Assembly (NCBI GenBank): GCA_903904815.1 | Contig: CAIVDU010000056.1 | Span: forward strand, 62,001 to 126,000 | DNA: 64,000 nt | Direction of reading: 5' to 3' | Source of the DNA: an uncultured Armatimonadota bacterium | Lineage (GTDB): Bacteria > Armatimonadota > Fimbriimonadia > Fimbriimonadales > Fimbriimonadaceae | In this document: one piece after another, positions 1 to 8,296 of the stretch | How positions within the stretch are numbered: position 1 is the stretch's first letter | Layout of the letters: each line of letters starts with the position of its first letter | Position numbers and translations under genes: made by a program | Notes under the pieces: generated by a model | What the model was told of the DNA's origin: nothing | What the model saw: the letters and a program-made list of their open reading frames with translations, nothing else | Database searches by the model: none

Positions 1-28
1 CGCTGGCCATCTCTCCGAGGTCCGGAGT

Positions 29-83
29 CCGCAGGCAGGAACCTGCGGCTACCGGGGGTTGGACGCAGACATAGGTTCCTGCC
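29..83. repeat. REP-like palindromic intergenic element
   Basis: Two nested perfect inverted repeats are visible: CCGCAGG/CCTGCGG (29-35 and 42-48), and GGCAGGAACCT/AGGTTCCTGCC (34-44 and 73-83). They lie just downstream of the 3' end of the minus-strand gene at 137-745. The form resembles dispersed REP-type palindromes, but only this copy is in the window, so its repetitive nature is inferred. Confidence 0.45.
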
Positions 84-136
84 CGTGGCCCTCGCTGATC
101 AACACTGCGACAACCGGACACCGCACGCACGAGCCT

Positions 137-745
137 CTATGTTTTGTTGGTCGGTTTCTTTTTCGCCCACTCGGCGATGCGGCGGTGAAGGCGTTTTGAC
201 TCCCTGAAGTTGCCCAGCATCGTCGGGTGGTTGCGGGGTTCGATGAGTAGACGGATGGGTTTGCCGCCGGATTCGCCTTCGACGCTGACCCAACGGCCGA
301 GCAGCAGCATGGTGTGGACGTTGGCCCGGTAACGGACGCGGCGCACCTCATGGTGCTGGAACTCGATCGTGCGAATCTCTGAAAGAAACACGAGGCGGTC
401 GGGGAGAATCTGCAAGTACCCGACGTCTTCGTGGGCGTCGAGCAGGCCGTGATACTTCGGGGTGGCAAAGCCGACGAAAGCGCTGCCGGCGACCGGGATC
501 TCGCCTCGGTCGGTTAGGATCGCGGTGAGCTCCTTCTGCATGTGAGGATTCTCGAAGAATCCGAAGAAATCGAGGGCGATCCAGCCAAGAATCGTGGATG
601 CGATCAAGAGCCAAAGGCCGGTACCCAAAAGTTGTCGGGTCGTCGCCATGATGGCCAAACCTGCCACGGCGGGGAAAAACCAGACGAGGGATGGTATGAG
701 GTTGCCCAACGCCTTTCGTCGGGATGTCCAAACCGTTGGTTTCAC
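137..745 (-). CDS. Small membrane protein, unknown function
   Basis: A 202-residue protein that I cannot assign to a family. Two hydrophobic segments sit near the N-terminus (about residues 15-35 and 40-60), followed by a soluble part rich in beta-strand-like stretches with several Arg-Arg and aromatic positions; a PH-like fold is possible but is only an impression. The start is a GTG at 743-745 without an obvious ribosome-binding site. The gene is divergent from the AddB-like gene, with only 20 bases between start codons, so the promoters of the two genes must overlap or lie inside the opposite coding region. Confidence 0.7.
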   Translation of the reverse strand: MKPTVWTSRRKALGNLIPSLVWFFPAVAGLAIMATTRQLLGTGLWLLIASTILGWIALDFFGFFENPHMQKELTAILTDRGEIPVAGSAFVGFATPKYHGLLDAHEDVGYLQILPDRLVFLSEIRTIEFQHHEVRRVRYRANVHTMLLLGRWVSVEGESGGKPIRLLIEPRNHPTMLGNFRESKRLHRRIAEWAKKKPTNKT

Positions 746-765
746 TGAGAGGATGATACACTGAT

Positions 766-3654
766 GTGTTGATGGGTAACGGACGGATCAGGATTCTCAG
801 CGCGATTCCCGGTCCCACCAGCCTCAACCCGATCGTTCGTGACTTCATGAGACACCGAGAAGGTGTCGTCACTGCGTTTTCCGATTCCCTTTTGCCGGCG
901 TGCGCCGAGATTATCGGCGAAGACACCCTCATCGAGGTCAAACCGTTCGGGGAGCTCGTTCGCCAGACCCTCGAGATGTGTGGCGAGGAGGTCACTCCGC
1001 TCGCTCAGCAGGGCCAGTGCATCGCCGCGACCGCCCAGGTAGCTGCCGATTTGGAAGACGACTCTCCGTTCTGGAGGACGCGTCACTTCGCGGGACTTCA
1101 CGAAAGCCTCTGGTCGACGATCAAGGAACTCCGAGAGTGGGGCATCGATCGCGAGGAGTTCGCGCGACTCGGCGAACTCGTCAATCCCCGCTTGGGTCGT
1201 AAGCTCGCCGACCTGGGGTTGATCTCCAAGAAGGTCGAGGAGATTCTGTATGCGGTTGGTCGCCAAACCCACGGCGCCCAGATTGCCAACTGCTTGGATG
1301 GCGCCGTCGAGCATGACGCGACCCTCGATCGCCTTCTCGTCTTCGTTGGAAGTGAGGACAACCCGATGCGGGTGGAGTGGATCAAGTGGATGGCGGAGGG
1401 TGGCACCGAGGTCACGGTGGTCGTGGATCGACACGCGACCGGTGCTCCGTTGTTCGCGGGGGCGCGGCGCATGATCGAGCGCTTCGGGGGCACGATGATC
1501 GAAATGGGCGACGCAAACCGCCTGGCCCGCAATCTGTTCACCGTCCCCGAACATGGGGGCGCTCCGATCGAGTCCCAGATCATGAGCGCAGCGGACCCGT
1601 TGGCGGAGGTTGAATGGGCACTCCGAGGATGCCTTGAGTTCGGTGAACTGCACGAATCCGCGATTTTCGTGCGCAACCTAGAGACCTATGCGCCGCTCAT
1701 TGAAATCGCCTCGAAGCGATTGGGCGTTCCCGTGCGCATGGCGAGAAGGGCGCCGCTGTTGACGAACGCCTTCGCCCGGCTCACGCTGACTGCGCTAAAG
1801 TTCTGCGCTTCGAACGATGTGCGGAGGATCGCTCCCATCGTACGAAGCAGCTATCTAAGCCTCGGCTTGAGTCAAAAGGGCGAGTTGGATTCCCAGATCC
1901 GGGAGGCTCATCGGACTCGGGCGAGTCAGTGGACGACTCTGCAGACCTGGAGTGAACTTCACGAGGAGACGTTCCCCTGGCTGGTCAAAGTCTTGGCTTG
2001 GAGAAAGGAGTCACTGGAGTCTTCGGCGACGATTGCTGAGTGGACCGAACGTCTGCGCACGTTGATTGGGGTGCTTCCGTGGCACGAAACCCTCAGTGCG
2101 GCCGACTCCTATTCGAGCGACCGAGACCGCCGAGCCCAGAACCAACTTCAGCGAGTGCTGGCGAGTTTTGCCACCGTGGATCAAGCCATCGATCCCATGC
2201 CGATGACCCTTTCGCGGTTTGTGGATGTCTGCGAAAGGATCTGGGAAGCGGCCGACGTCAGCATTCCCATGAACGACTTTGGAGTCACGGTGGCTTCTAA
2301 CACCGATATCCTCGGCCCGGTTCAGAGTCTGCATGTGCTGGGAATGCTGGAAGGGGTGTTCCCACGCCGACGTTCAGAAGATCCGATTCTCACCGACGAC
2401 GAGCGCAGTGAAATCTCCGACTTGCGACCGGATTGGCCCAAATTGCAAACCTCAGTCGACATTGCCCGCGCCGAACGAGACGAGTTCTATCGCGTTTGCG
2501 CTGCGCCTCAGGCGAGGATCGTCTTTAGCTATCCCCTCACTGACGACGAACGAGACAACATCCCCGCCTACTACCTGGACAAGGTGGAGGAGGCGCTGGG
2601 CACGGTGCCAAAGCTGGATCATCCTCGTTCATCGCTTGCCCCCGTTCTTGATAAGTGCGAGTCAGCTGCCGATCTGGCTCTCCGGGAGGCGATGGACGGA
2701 GGCAGAGAGCAGCCACTTCCGCTGGAACTCAAAACTCAAGAAGGGCGCGACACCCTTATTCCTGCACCGGCGACCGCCTTCCGACCAGAAGAACTTCGCG
2801 ACGCTCTGATCTGCCCCTTCATGGAGGTCTCCCGCTACCGACTGAAACTGCGTCCTAAGCGTCGAGGCGCTCGTTGGTACGCACTGAGGAAGCTCCCTCA
2901 AGCGGCAACGTTGCCCACGCAAATGAATATGGCGCAAGCCGAGTCGGCCCTGATTCAGGCCCTCGATGCGGAACTCGACTCCATGTACTCAGACGTTCCC
3001 GAATGGGAGATGCAGCTTCTCAGTTCGGGTGGACGTCGGCTCATCCGGGATTGGGTGAAGCGCGAGTTCGCTTCCCGGGAGCATTGGGCCAAGGATTCAG
3101 GTTCGACTCTGATGAACGTTGGGTTTGGCACCCATGGCCTTCGGGACACGTTGCCGGGTGGGGTCCGCATCGCGGGAGTGGTTCCCGCTTTTTCCCGAAT
3201 GGACAACACGTCGGTCCTCCATCTTTATGGTGGAGGCGTGAAGGATCCATCCGAACTGACCGATCCCGAAAAGCTGTTCCTAGGGATCCACTTTTTGGCC
3301 CTGCATGAGAAAGGGCGAGAAGGCGCCCTGGAAATCGATGGAACCGGGAGCAAGCGGAGTCTCTACCTCCTATCTCGCTCGGGAACAAGACCGGTGACGG
3401 CGCAAGTCCGAGACGGACTCGAAGTGAAGGATCTTTCCACCACCGACGATCCTGCGCTCTCCAAGCAGATCTTTTTTGACGCGGTAAAGGCAGCCCTGCG
3501 CAAGGCGGTTGGCCGAATCCAGGAAGGTCAGATCGACGCGACCAAAGGTGACCACTGCGAGATGTGCGACTACGGCGAGTTGTGTCGACGGTCCAAGGGG
3601 TTCGGGGAAGAAGATTCGCCGTTTGGCTTGGATGAGGAGACCGGAGATGTCTGA
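766..3654 (+). CDS. AddB-like recombination protein, nuclease motifs apparently degenerate
   Basis: A 962-residue protein resembling the AddB subunit of AddAB helicase-nucleases, which process double-strand DNA ends for recombination. The N-terminus lacks a Walker A motif. The C-terminus keeps the four cysteines of the AddB iron-sulfur staple: Cys683 in ICPFMEVSRY, then Cys931, Cys934 and Cys940 in HCEMCDYGELC. Between them the PD-(D/E)XK nuclease frame is recognisable, but the expected acidic residues and the DYK lysine appear replaced (GVVPAF near 804-809, HLYGGG near 819-824). The start is GTG 766 or ATG 772, behind GAGAGGA. It overlaps the next gene by 8 bases, so translation is probably coupled. 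The AddB relationship is fairly secure; the loss of catalysis is inferred from motif reading. Confidence 0.75.
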   Translation: MLMGNGRIRILSAIPGPTSLNPIVRDFMRHREGVVTAFSDSLLPACAEIIGEDTLIEVKPFGELVRQTLEMCGEEVTPLAQQGQCIAATAQVAADLEDDSPFWRTRHFAGLHESLWSTIKELREWGIDREEFARLGELVNPRLGRKLADLGLISKKVEEILYAVGRQTHGAQIANCLDGAVEHDATLDRLLVFVGSEDNPMRVEWIKWMAEGGTEVTVVVDRHATGAPLFAGARRMIERFGGTMIEMGDANRLARNLFTVPEHGGAPIESQIMSAADPLAEVEWALRGCLEFGELHESAIFVRNLETYAPLIEIASKRLGVPVRMARRAPLLTNAFARLTLTALKFCASNDVRRIAPIVRSSYLSLGLSQKGELDSQIREAHRTRASQWTTLQTWSELHEETFPWLVKVLAWRKESLESSATIAEWTERLRTLIGVLPWHETLSAADSYSSDRDRRAQNQLQRVLASFATVDQAIDPMPMTLSRFVDVCERIWEAADVSIPMNDFGVTVASNTDILGPVQSLHVLGMLEGVFPRRRSEDPILTDDERSEISDLRPDWPKLQTSVDIARAERDEFYRVCAAPQARIVFSYPLTDDERDNIPAYYLDKVEEALGTVPKLDHPRSSLAPVLDKCESAADLALREAMDGGREQPLPLELKTQEGRDTLIPAPATAFRPEELRDALICPFMEVSRYRLKLRPKRRGARWYALRKLPQAATLPTQMNMAQAESALIQALDAELDSMYSDVPEWEMQLLSSGGRRLIRDWVKREFASREHWAKDSGSTLMNVGFGTHGLRDTLPGGVRIAGVVPAFSRMDNTSVLHLYGGGVKDPSELTDPEKLFLGIHFLALHEKGREGALEIDGTGSKRSLYLLSRSGTRPVTAQVRDGLEVKDLSTTDDPALSKQIFFDAVKAALRKAVGRIQEGQIDATKGDHCEMCDYGELCRRSKGFGEEDSPFGLDEETGDV

Positions 3655-5977
3655 AAAGATGGAGTGGTCTCTTGAACAGCAGCAGGTGATCGCGGCGTCG
3701 GACACCAACTTGGTGGTGACGGCGGCCGCGGGGGCGGGGAAGACTCGGGTGCTCGTCGCGCGCTATCTTCGCCACGTAGAGGAACAAGGGCTTCAGCCGG
3801 ATCAGATCCTCACAATCACGTTCACGAAGAAAGCAGCTGCCGAAATGAAGCGACGCATCGTTCAGTCGCTGCGGGAGCGAGGGCTGGACGAGGCGGCGCA
3901 GATCGCCGAAACGGGGCCAATTCAGACAATCCACTCTTTCTGCGAGCGCCTCTTGCGGGAGAACTCATTGGAGGCAGGGCTCGACCCGAATTTCGAGATC
4001 CTGTCTGATTCTCACACCTCAAGGTTAGTGACCCAGTGCATTCGTGAAGCTCTTGCCTCGCCTCTTGAAGAAGAGCCTAACGCAGAAGAACTTGTCTCAT
4101 TCTTGGCTGGGAAGACCCAAGCGTTTGGTGAGAATAGAGGTCCCTACGCGAGGCTCGAGGGGGCGGTGAGTCGCGTCTTGGCCGACCTTCGTGGCTCAGG
4201 TGAGTCACGAGAAGACATTGTGGCTTGGCATCAGAGCCCACGAGCCCTACGAGACCATTGGGAGTCTCGCTTGCTCCTCACCCAACCAGAGCCGGTGCGA
4301 TATGCCTACAGCCATGTCGACGCAAGTACGATGCAGGAGCGCCTGGTGCTCGCCTACAAGCAGATCGATACGCGTCCCCCGGCCTACCTCAAGGGGAAGG
4401 CGGACCCAGAAGCGGAGGAGCAGGCCCTTGCCCACACCTGCGGATTGGTCCAGCTAGCGACGGCGGCTTGGTGGCGGCTGGAGCGGGAGTTCCAACGACT
4501 CCAGGCTCTCGATTTCACGTCGCTGGAGTCTCGCGCTGTTCGGCTTCTGGAGAACTCGTTGGTGACCCGAGAGCGGGTTCAAAAGCAGTATCAGGTCGTT
4601 ATGGTCGACGAGGCACAGGACGTCAATCCCGTGCAATACAAGTTATTGGACAAGCTTGAGTCTCGGACCGTGATGATGGTGGGTGACGCCCAGCAGTCCA
4701 TCTACGGGTTCCGGCAAGCCGACGTCGACCTCTTTCGCAAGCGCGCGGAAGGCGTCGCGGCGAAGCGGCTGACGCGCAACTATCGGTCTCGGGCGGGAAT
4801 TCTCAACTTTGTCGACGTCGTGTTCGGCAACCTCTGGTCGAAGGACTACGTCCCGATGAACGCACCGAGTCAGGTGCTCGACTTCAACGACGACACGACG
4901 CGCGACTTTACCGGTGTCGAGATCTGGCGACAGGAACCGAAGGACATCTCGGCGGTGGCCCGATTCGCCCGAGAGCTGGTCGATGGCGGGATGAAAGTCG
5001 GCGATCTCTCATTCTTAGTAAGGGACGGCGCCGGAGCCATCGCGGTTAAAGGCGCTCTTGACCAGGTCAACATCGAGGCTCGTATTGCCGGTGGCACGGA
5101 GCGCTTTTACACCCGAATCGAGGTGAGAGACCTTGCGAACGCACTCCGAGCGGTGGCGGATCCCGACGACGATTTTGCGTTGCTTTCCTGCTTACGCAGC
5201 CCCATGGTCGGGCTCTCCCTCGATTCGATCATCTTGCTGGGGAAGGACCCGGACGTGGCCCAGCGGCTGGGTGAATTCGTCCCGCCGGTAGAAGGAGATC
5301 AGCCAATACTCGAAGCGTTCCTCTCGTGGTACCGGCCGATGTGCAAGTATGCCGACCGCCTTTCCGCGTGGGAGGTGCTTTCTGAGATCTTCGCGAAGTC
5401 GTCTTATCTACCTGCGCTCGCTCGCCGATCCGATTCGATGCAGTTGCTCGCCAACGCCCGCAAACTGTTATCGCTCGCGACTCAAGAGCCAGAACTCGGA
5501 CCGCTGGAATATGCCGAACGGATTCGCGAGATTCAGGATTTGCGGCACAAGGAGGGCGATGCCCCGGCAGGAGAAGAAGACGCCGACGTCGCGACGATCA
5601 TGACGGTACACAAGTCGAAAGGCTTGGAATTTAAGACGGTGATCGTGTGCCAGACCGATAAAGCCCTGACTCGAAGCGCCCAGGATGTGGTGATCGAACC
5701 ACGATTGGGAATGGTAGTGACCAAGTTCGGCTCCGAGGCTTCACTCGCGCATAAGATCCTGGCTTCGAAGAAGAAAGATAGAGATTATGAGGAAGAGTTG
5801 CGCGTTCTGTACGTCGCCCTCACGCGAGCTGAGAATCGGCTTTGCATTTCGCTTTACCCCCCTGGCCGAAGCCAAACGACGTCGCGAGTGCTGACCGAAC
5901 TGTTCGGGGACACGTTTGAGGCAGGGATAGTTGTGAGGGACGGTAGAAGGAAAGAGGACGTCTCTGTCGGGCGGTAG
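3647..5977 (+). CDS. UvrD/AddA-like superfamily 1 DNA helicase without nuclease domain
   Basis: A 776-residue SF1A helicase. Walker A is AAAGAGKT near residue 30, motif II is DEAQD near 320, motif III is GDAQQSIYGFRQ, motif IV is NYRS, motif V is TVHKSKGLEF and motif VI is YVALTRAENRL near 720. It resembles AddA, but AddA is usually about 1,200 residues with a C-terminal RecB-type nuclease. This protein stops shortly after motif VI, so that domain is absent. The ATG at 3647 is preferred over a longer upstream frame because GAGGAG lies 7 bases upstream and the frame then overlaps the AddB-like gene by only 8 bases. It presumably forms the ATP-driven motor of a complex with that neighbour. PcrA/UvrD is the alternative assignment. 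Confidence 0.85.
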   Translation: MSEKMEWSLEQQQVIAASDTNLVVTAAAGAGKTRVLVARYLRHVEEQGLQPDQILTITFTKKAAAEMKRRIVQSLRERGLDEAAQIAETGPIQTIHSFCERLLRENSLEAGLDPNFEILSDSHTSRLVTQCIREALASPLEEEPNAEELVSFLAGKTQAFGENRGPYARLEGAVSRVLADLRGSGESREDIVAWHQSPRALRDHWESRLLLTQPEPVRYAYSHVDASTMQERLVLAYKQIDTRPPAYLKGKADPEAEEQALAHTCGLVQLATAAWWRLEREFQRLQALDFTSLESRAVRLLENSLVTRERVQKQYQVVMVDEAQDVNPVQYKLLDKLESRTVMMVGDAQQSIYGFRQADVDLFRKRAEGVAAKRLTRNYRSRAGILNFVDVVFGNLWSKDYVPMNAPSQVLDFNDDTTRDFTGVEIWRQEPKDISAVARFARELVDGGMKVGDLSFLVRDGAGAIAVKGALDQVNIEARIAGGTERFYTRIEVRDLANALRAVADPDDDFALLSCLRSPMVGLSLDSIILLGKDPDVAQRLGEFVPPVEGDQPILEAFLSWYRPMCKYADRLSAWEVLSEIFAKSSYLPALARRSDSMQLLANARKLLSLATQEPELGPLEYAERIREIQDLRHKEGDAPAGEEDADVATIMTVHKSKGLEFKTVIVCQTDKALTRSAQDVVIEPRLGMVVTKFGSEASLAHKILASKKKDRDYEEELRVLYVALTRAENRLCISLYPPGRSQTTSRVLTELFGDTFEAGIVVRDGRRKEDVSVGR

Positions 5978-5985
5978 ACGTCCTC
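5954..5985. terminator. Hairpin across the stop codon of the helicase gene
   Basis: A perfect 10-bp stem, GAGGACGTCT (5954-5963) with AGACGTCCTC (5976-5985), has a 12-base loop and contains the TAG stop (5975-5977). It lies between the convergent helicase and lacI-family genes, only 15 bases apart. No clear T tract follows on either strand, so transcription termination is only a plausible role. Confidence 0.45.
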
Positions 5986-5992
5986 CATTCCA

Positions 5993-7000
5993 CTAACGAA
6001 GCGTAGTGCGATTCTCGAAGGAGATCGGAGCGGATTCGGACGAAGACTGAAGGACCCGGAGGCTTGTCTTGACCGTTTCACGGCGATATTCCAACTGCGG
6101 GTTGGAGAGACGTGCGAGGAGCATTTCGCTCGCCAGTACCACGACCTCGGCAACCGGGATCTCGATGGCGCTGAGGCTGGGGGTTTGAACCTCGGACAAT
6201 TCTGAGTAATCGAAGCCGACGAGCGCGGCATCGGTTGGAACGGTTCGTCCCAGATTGGCAAGGGCGCGTCGCGTCACGAGAGTCAATTTATCGGAACTGC
6301 ACAGGACGCCATCAACTTTATCCACCGTTTTTAAGAATTCGGTTACTTTGTGCAGTAATTCGAAACAAGTACCGTCAGGCGTCGAAAAACAGCGTGCCGG
6401 ATGACCCGCAGAATTGATGATCTTTTGGTAGGTGTGGGCGACGGTCCCCTCACCCTGATCCCGTTCTCCCGAGATGCAGACGATGTGAGATCGACCAGAC
6501 TCGAGAAGATGCATGACTGCCTCGGTCGTTCCCGTCGTGAGGTCGATATTGACTTGATCGACTCCGGACGAGAGGTTCGACCCAACCATCACGAGCGGAA
6601 CGCCGTCCGGGAACGGCTCCGCCTGACGATCCTCGGATCCTTCTACGAAAACGATGCCGTCGACTGGCCACTCAAAGGGGCGTGATAGGAACTCGGGAGA
6701 GTGGGTGCAGTAGAGTGAGTCGAAGCCCGACTGCCGAAATTTGTCAGTCAGTCCCTGGAACGTCTTCTGAAGGTAGGACGACTCAAGGGGCGGAGTCCAG
6801 ACGCCGATGACACGAGTCCGTCCCATCACGAGTGCTCTGGCGGCCCGATTGGGATGGTAGCCCAGCTCCTTGGCTGCCTCCATCACTCGCAGTCGCGTCG
6901 TCTCAGGGATGGCCACGTCGCGACGGTCGTTGAGGACGAACGAGACCGTCGCATGCGACAGGTTCACGTGACGTGCGATGTCTCTAAGTGTAATAGCCAA
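5993..7000 (-). CDS. LacI-family transcriptional regulator
   Basis: A 335-residue LacI/GalR-type repressor. The N-terminal helix-turn-helix and hinge are clear: ITLRDIARHVNLSHATVSF at residues 3-21 and the YHPNRAARAL hinge region near 50. A periplasmic-binding-protein-like sugar domain follows, ending near residue 325 (LVGFDYSEL... region). The gene is divergent from the DhnA-type aldolase at 7229. The space between them holds two inverted repeats, so the usual model is that this protein controls both itself and the aldolase gene. The effector cannot be read from sequence; a sugar or sugar phosphate is usual for the family. Confidence 0.92.
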   Translation of the reverse strand: MAITLRDIARHVNLSHATVSFVLNDRRDVAIPETTRLRVMEAAKELGYHPNRAARALVMGRTRVIGVWTPPLESSYLQKTFQGLTDKFRQSGFDSLYCTHSPEFLSRPFEWPVDGIVFVEGSEDRQAEPFPDGVPLVMVGSNLSSGVDQVNIDLTTGTTEAVMHLLESGRSHIVCISGERDQGEGTVAHTYQKIINSAGHPARCFSTPDGTCFELLHKVTEFLKTVDKVDGVLCSSDKLTLVTRRALANLGRTVPTDAALVGFDYSELSEVQTPSLSAIEIPVAEVVVLASEMLLARLSNPQLEYRRETVKTSLRVLQSSSESAPISFENRTTLR

Positions 7001-7048
7001 GCTCTCTCTCCTTAATTGGTCCCGCCAAAACGCGGCCGAAAATCAATA

Positions 7049-7065
7049 ACGTGAACTTGTCACGT
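7049..7065. promoter_or_regulatory. Candidate LacI-family operator
   Basis: Inverted repeat ACGTGA-acttg-TCACGT, with 6-bp arms and a 5-base spacer, lies 49 bases upstream of the lacI-family start codon and about 165 bases upstream of the aldolase start. The size and odd-length spacing suit a LacI-family operator. There is no experimental or comparative support. Confidence 0.5.
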
Positions 7066-7079
7066 AAAAAAACAGCAAG

Positions 7080-7101
7080 CCGATCGTGTCTTATCGATCG
7101 G
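7080..7101. promoter_or_regulatory. Second inverted repeat in the lacI-aldolase gap
   Basis: CCGATCG-tgtcttat-CGATCGG has perfect 7-bp arms and an 8-base spacer. It may be a second regulator site or a transcript hairpin. It lies 15 bases from the first repeat. Confidence 0.35.
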
Positions 7102-7228
7102 ACGATAGTAAACGCATTCTAGTAAGTATTTGCCTCCCAATACTAGGGGTGAGCGCTTCGCCCTAAGATTCCGTCGTCATTTCTTTGATTTGGGTATCGT
7201 CCGGAAAGGGAAAGTGACCCTGCCAACT

Positions 7229-8059
7229 ATGTCTCTACCGCGCCTGAATCGACTCTTCGCCACCGACGGAAAATGTTTTGACGTGGCGATCGACCACGGT
7301 TTTTTCAACGAACGATCCTTTCTGGACGGGATTGAAAACATACGTAAGGCGGTCCACACGATCGTTGACGCAGGGCCGGATGCGATCCAACTGCCGCTAG
7401 GCAGCGCACACCATCTTCAGTCGATCCCGGGCAAGCACAAGCCAGCTTTGGTTGTTCGGACTGACGTCGCGAACCCCTACAATCCAGTCTTGCCCCGGGT
7501 TTTGTTCAGCGAAGTCGTGGACGAGGCGGTGGAACAGGCAGTTCGTCTTGACGCAGCGTGCGTCGTCGTCAACCTCTTAATGCTGCCGGATCAGCCCGAC
7601 CTGCACCACCAATGTGTGCGAAATATTTCAAGGCTGAAGCCCATTTGTGAGCGGTACGGGATGCCGTTGATGGTCGAGCCTCTGGTCATGCAGGAGAACT
7701 CGAAGGCGGGCGGCTACATGGTGGATGGTGATATCGACAAGATTCTTCCGCTTGTGAGACAGGCGGTCGAGCTTGGCGCCGATGTGATTAAGGCGGATCC
7801 GACGAACGAGGTTTCGGACTACCACCGGGTGGTCGAAATCGCCGGTGGGGCGCCTGTCCTAGTCCGGGGTGGCGGGAAGGCGTCCGACGACGATATTTTG
7901 AGACGAACCTGGCTGCTGATGCAGCAGGGCGTCCGGGGCATTGTTTATGGGCGAAACGTGGTGCAGCATGCGAATCCGGCCGGGATGACCCGAGCCTTGA
8001 TGGCGATCGTGCACCTCAATGCGAATACGGACGAAGCAAAGCACCTCATCCAGGGTTGA
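7229..8059 (+). CDS. DhnA-type class I aldolase (fructose-bisphosphate aldolase/LacD-like)
   Basis: A 276-residue TIM-barrel aldolase. The N-terminal FDVAIDHG motif (residues 17-24), the Schiff-base lysine in VIKADPTNEV (about Lys188), the phosphate-binding VRGGGK and the terminal YGRNVVQHANP segment are typical of the DhnA/FbaB/LacD group, which cleave phosphorylated ketoses, or of related 2-amino-3,7-dideoxy-heptulosonate synthases. The start chosen is ATG 7229, because the product then begins near the conserved region; an in-frame upstream extension to 7130 looks non-coding. It is divergent from the LacI regulator and probably under its control. The exact substrate is not readable, though a sugar-phosphate catabolic role fits the regulator. 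Confidence 0.82.
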   Translation: MSLPRLNRLFATDGKCFDVAIDHGFFNERSFLDGIENIRKAVHTIVDAGPDAIQLPLGSAHHLQSIPGKHKPALVVRTDVANPYNPVLPRVLFSEVVDEAVEQAVRLDAACVVVNLLMLPDQPDLHHQCVRNISRLKPICERYGMPLMVEPLVMQENSKAGGYMVDGDIDKILPLVRQAVELGADVIKADPTNEVSDYHRVVEIAGGAPVLVRGGGKASDDDILRRTWLLMQQGVRGIVYGRNVVQHANPAGMTRALMAIVHLNANTDEAKHLIQG

Positions 8060-8227
8060 GGGTACGCGTTACTCGACCGCTTGTCGAGGGCATGCATCAA
8101 GTCGTTTATGGATTCCGCAGCATAACGACCTTTCGAACCCCACGGCAAACCGACAAGGCCGTAATCGACTCGTGGGTTACCACATCCTTGTATCGAGGCA
8201 AGGCCCACCAATGAATCGGTTCCCCCG

Positions 8228-8273
8228 CCCTTTCATAAAGGGAAAGGGGAAGGGGAGAGGGTTTTTGAACCTG
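8228..8273 (+). repeat. Purine-rich hairpin repeat, copy 1
   Basis: A hairpin CCCTTT-cat-AAAGGG (8228-8242) is followed by GGGGAGAGGG (8252-8261) and TTTTTGAACCTG (8262-8273). A second intergenic copy with a different stem but the same GGGGAGAGGG and TTTGAACCTG ends is at 44766-44824. It lies between convergent genes and has no open frame of note. Confidence 0.55.
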
Positions 8274-8296
8274 AAAGAGTCCGATGGAATTGCGGC

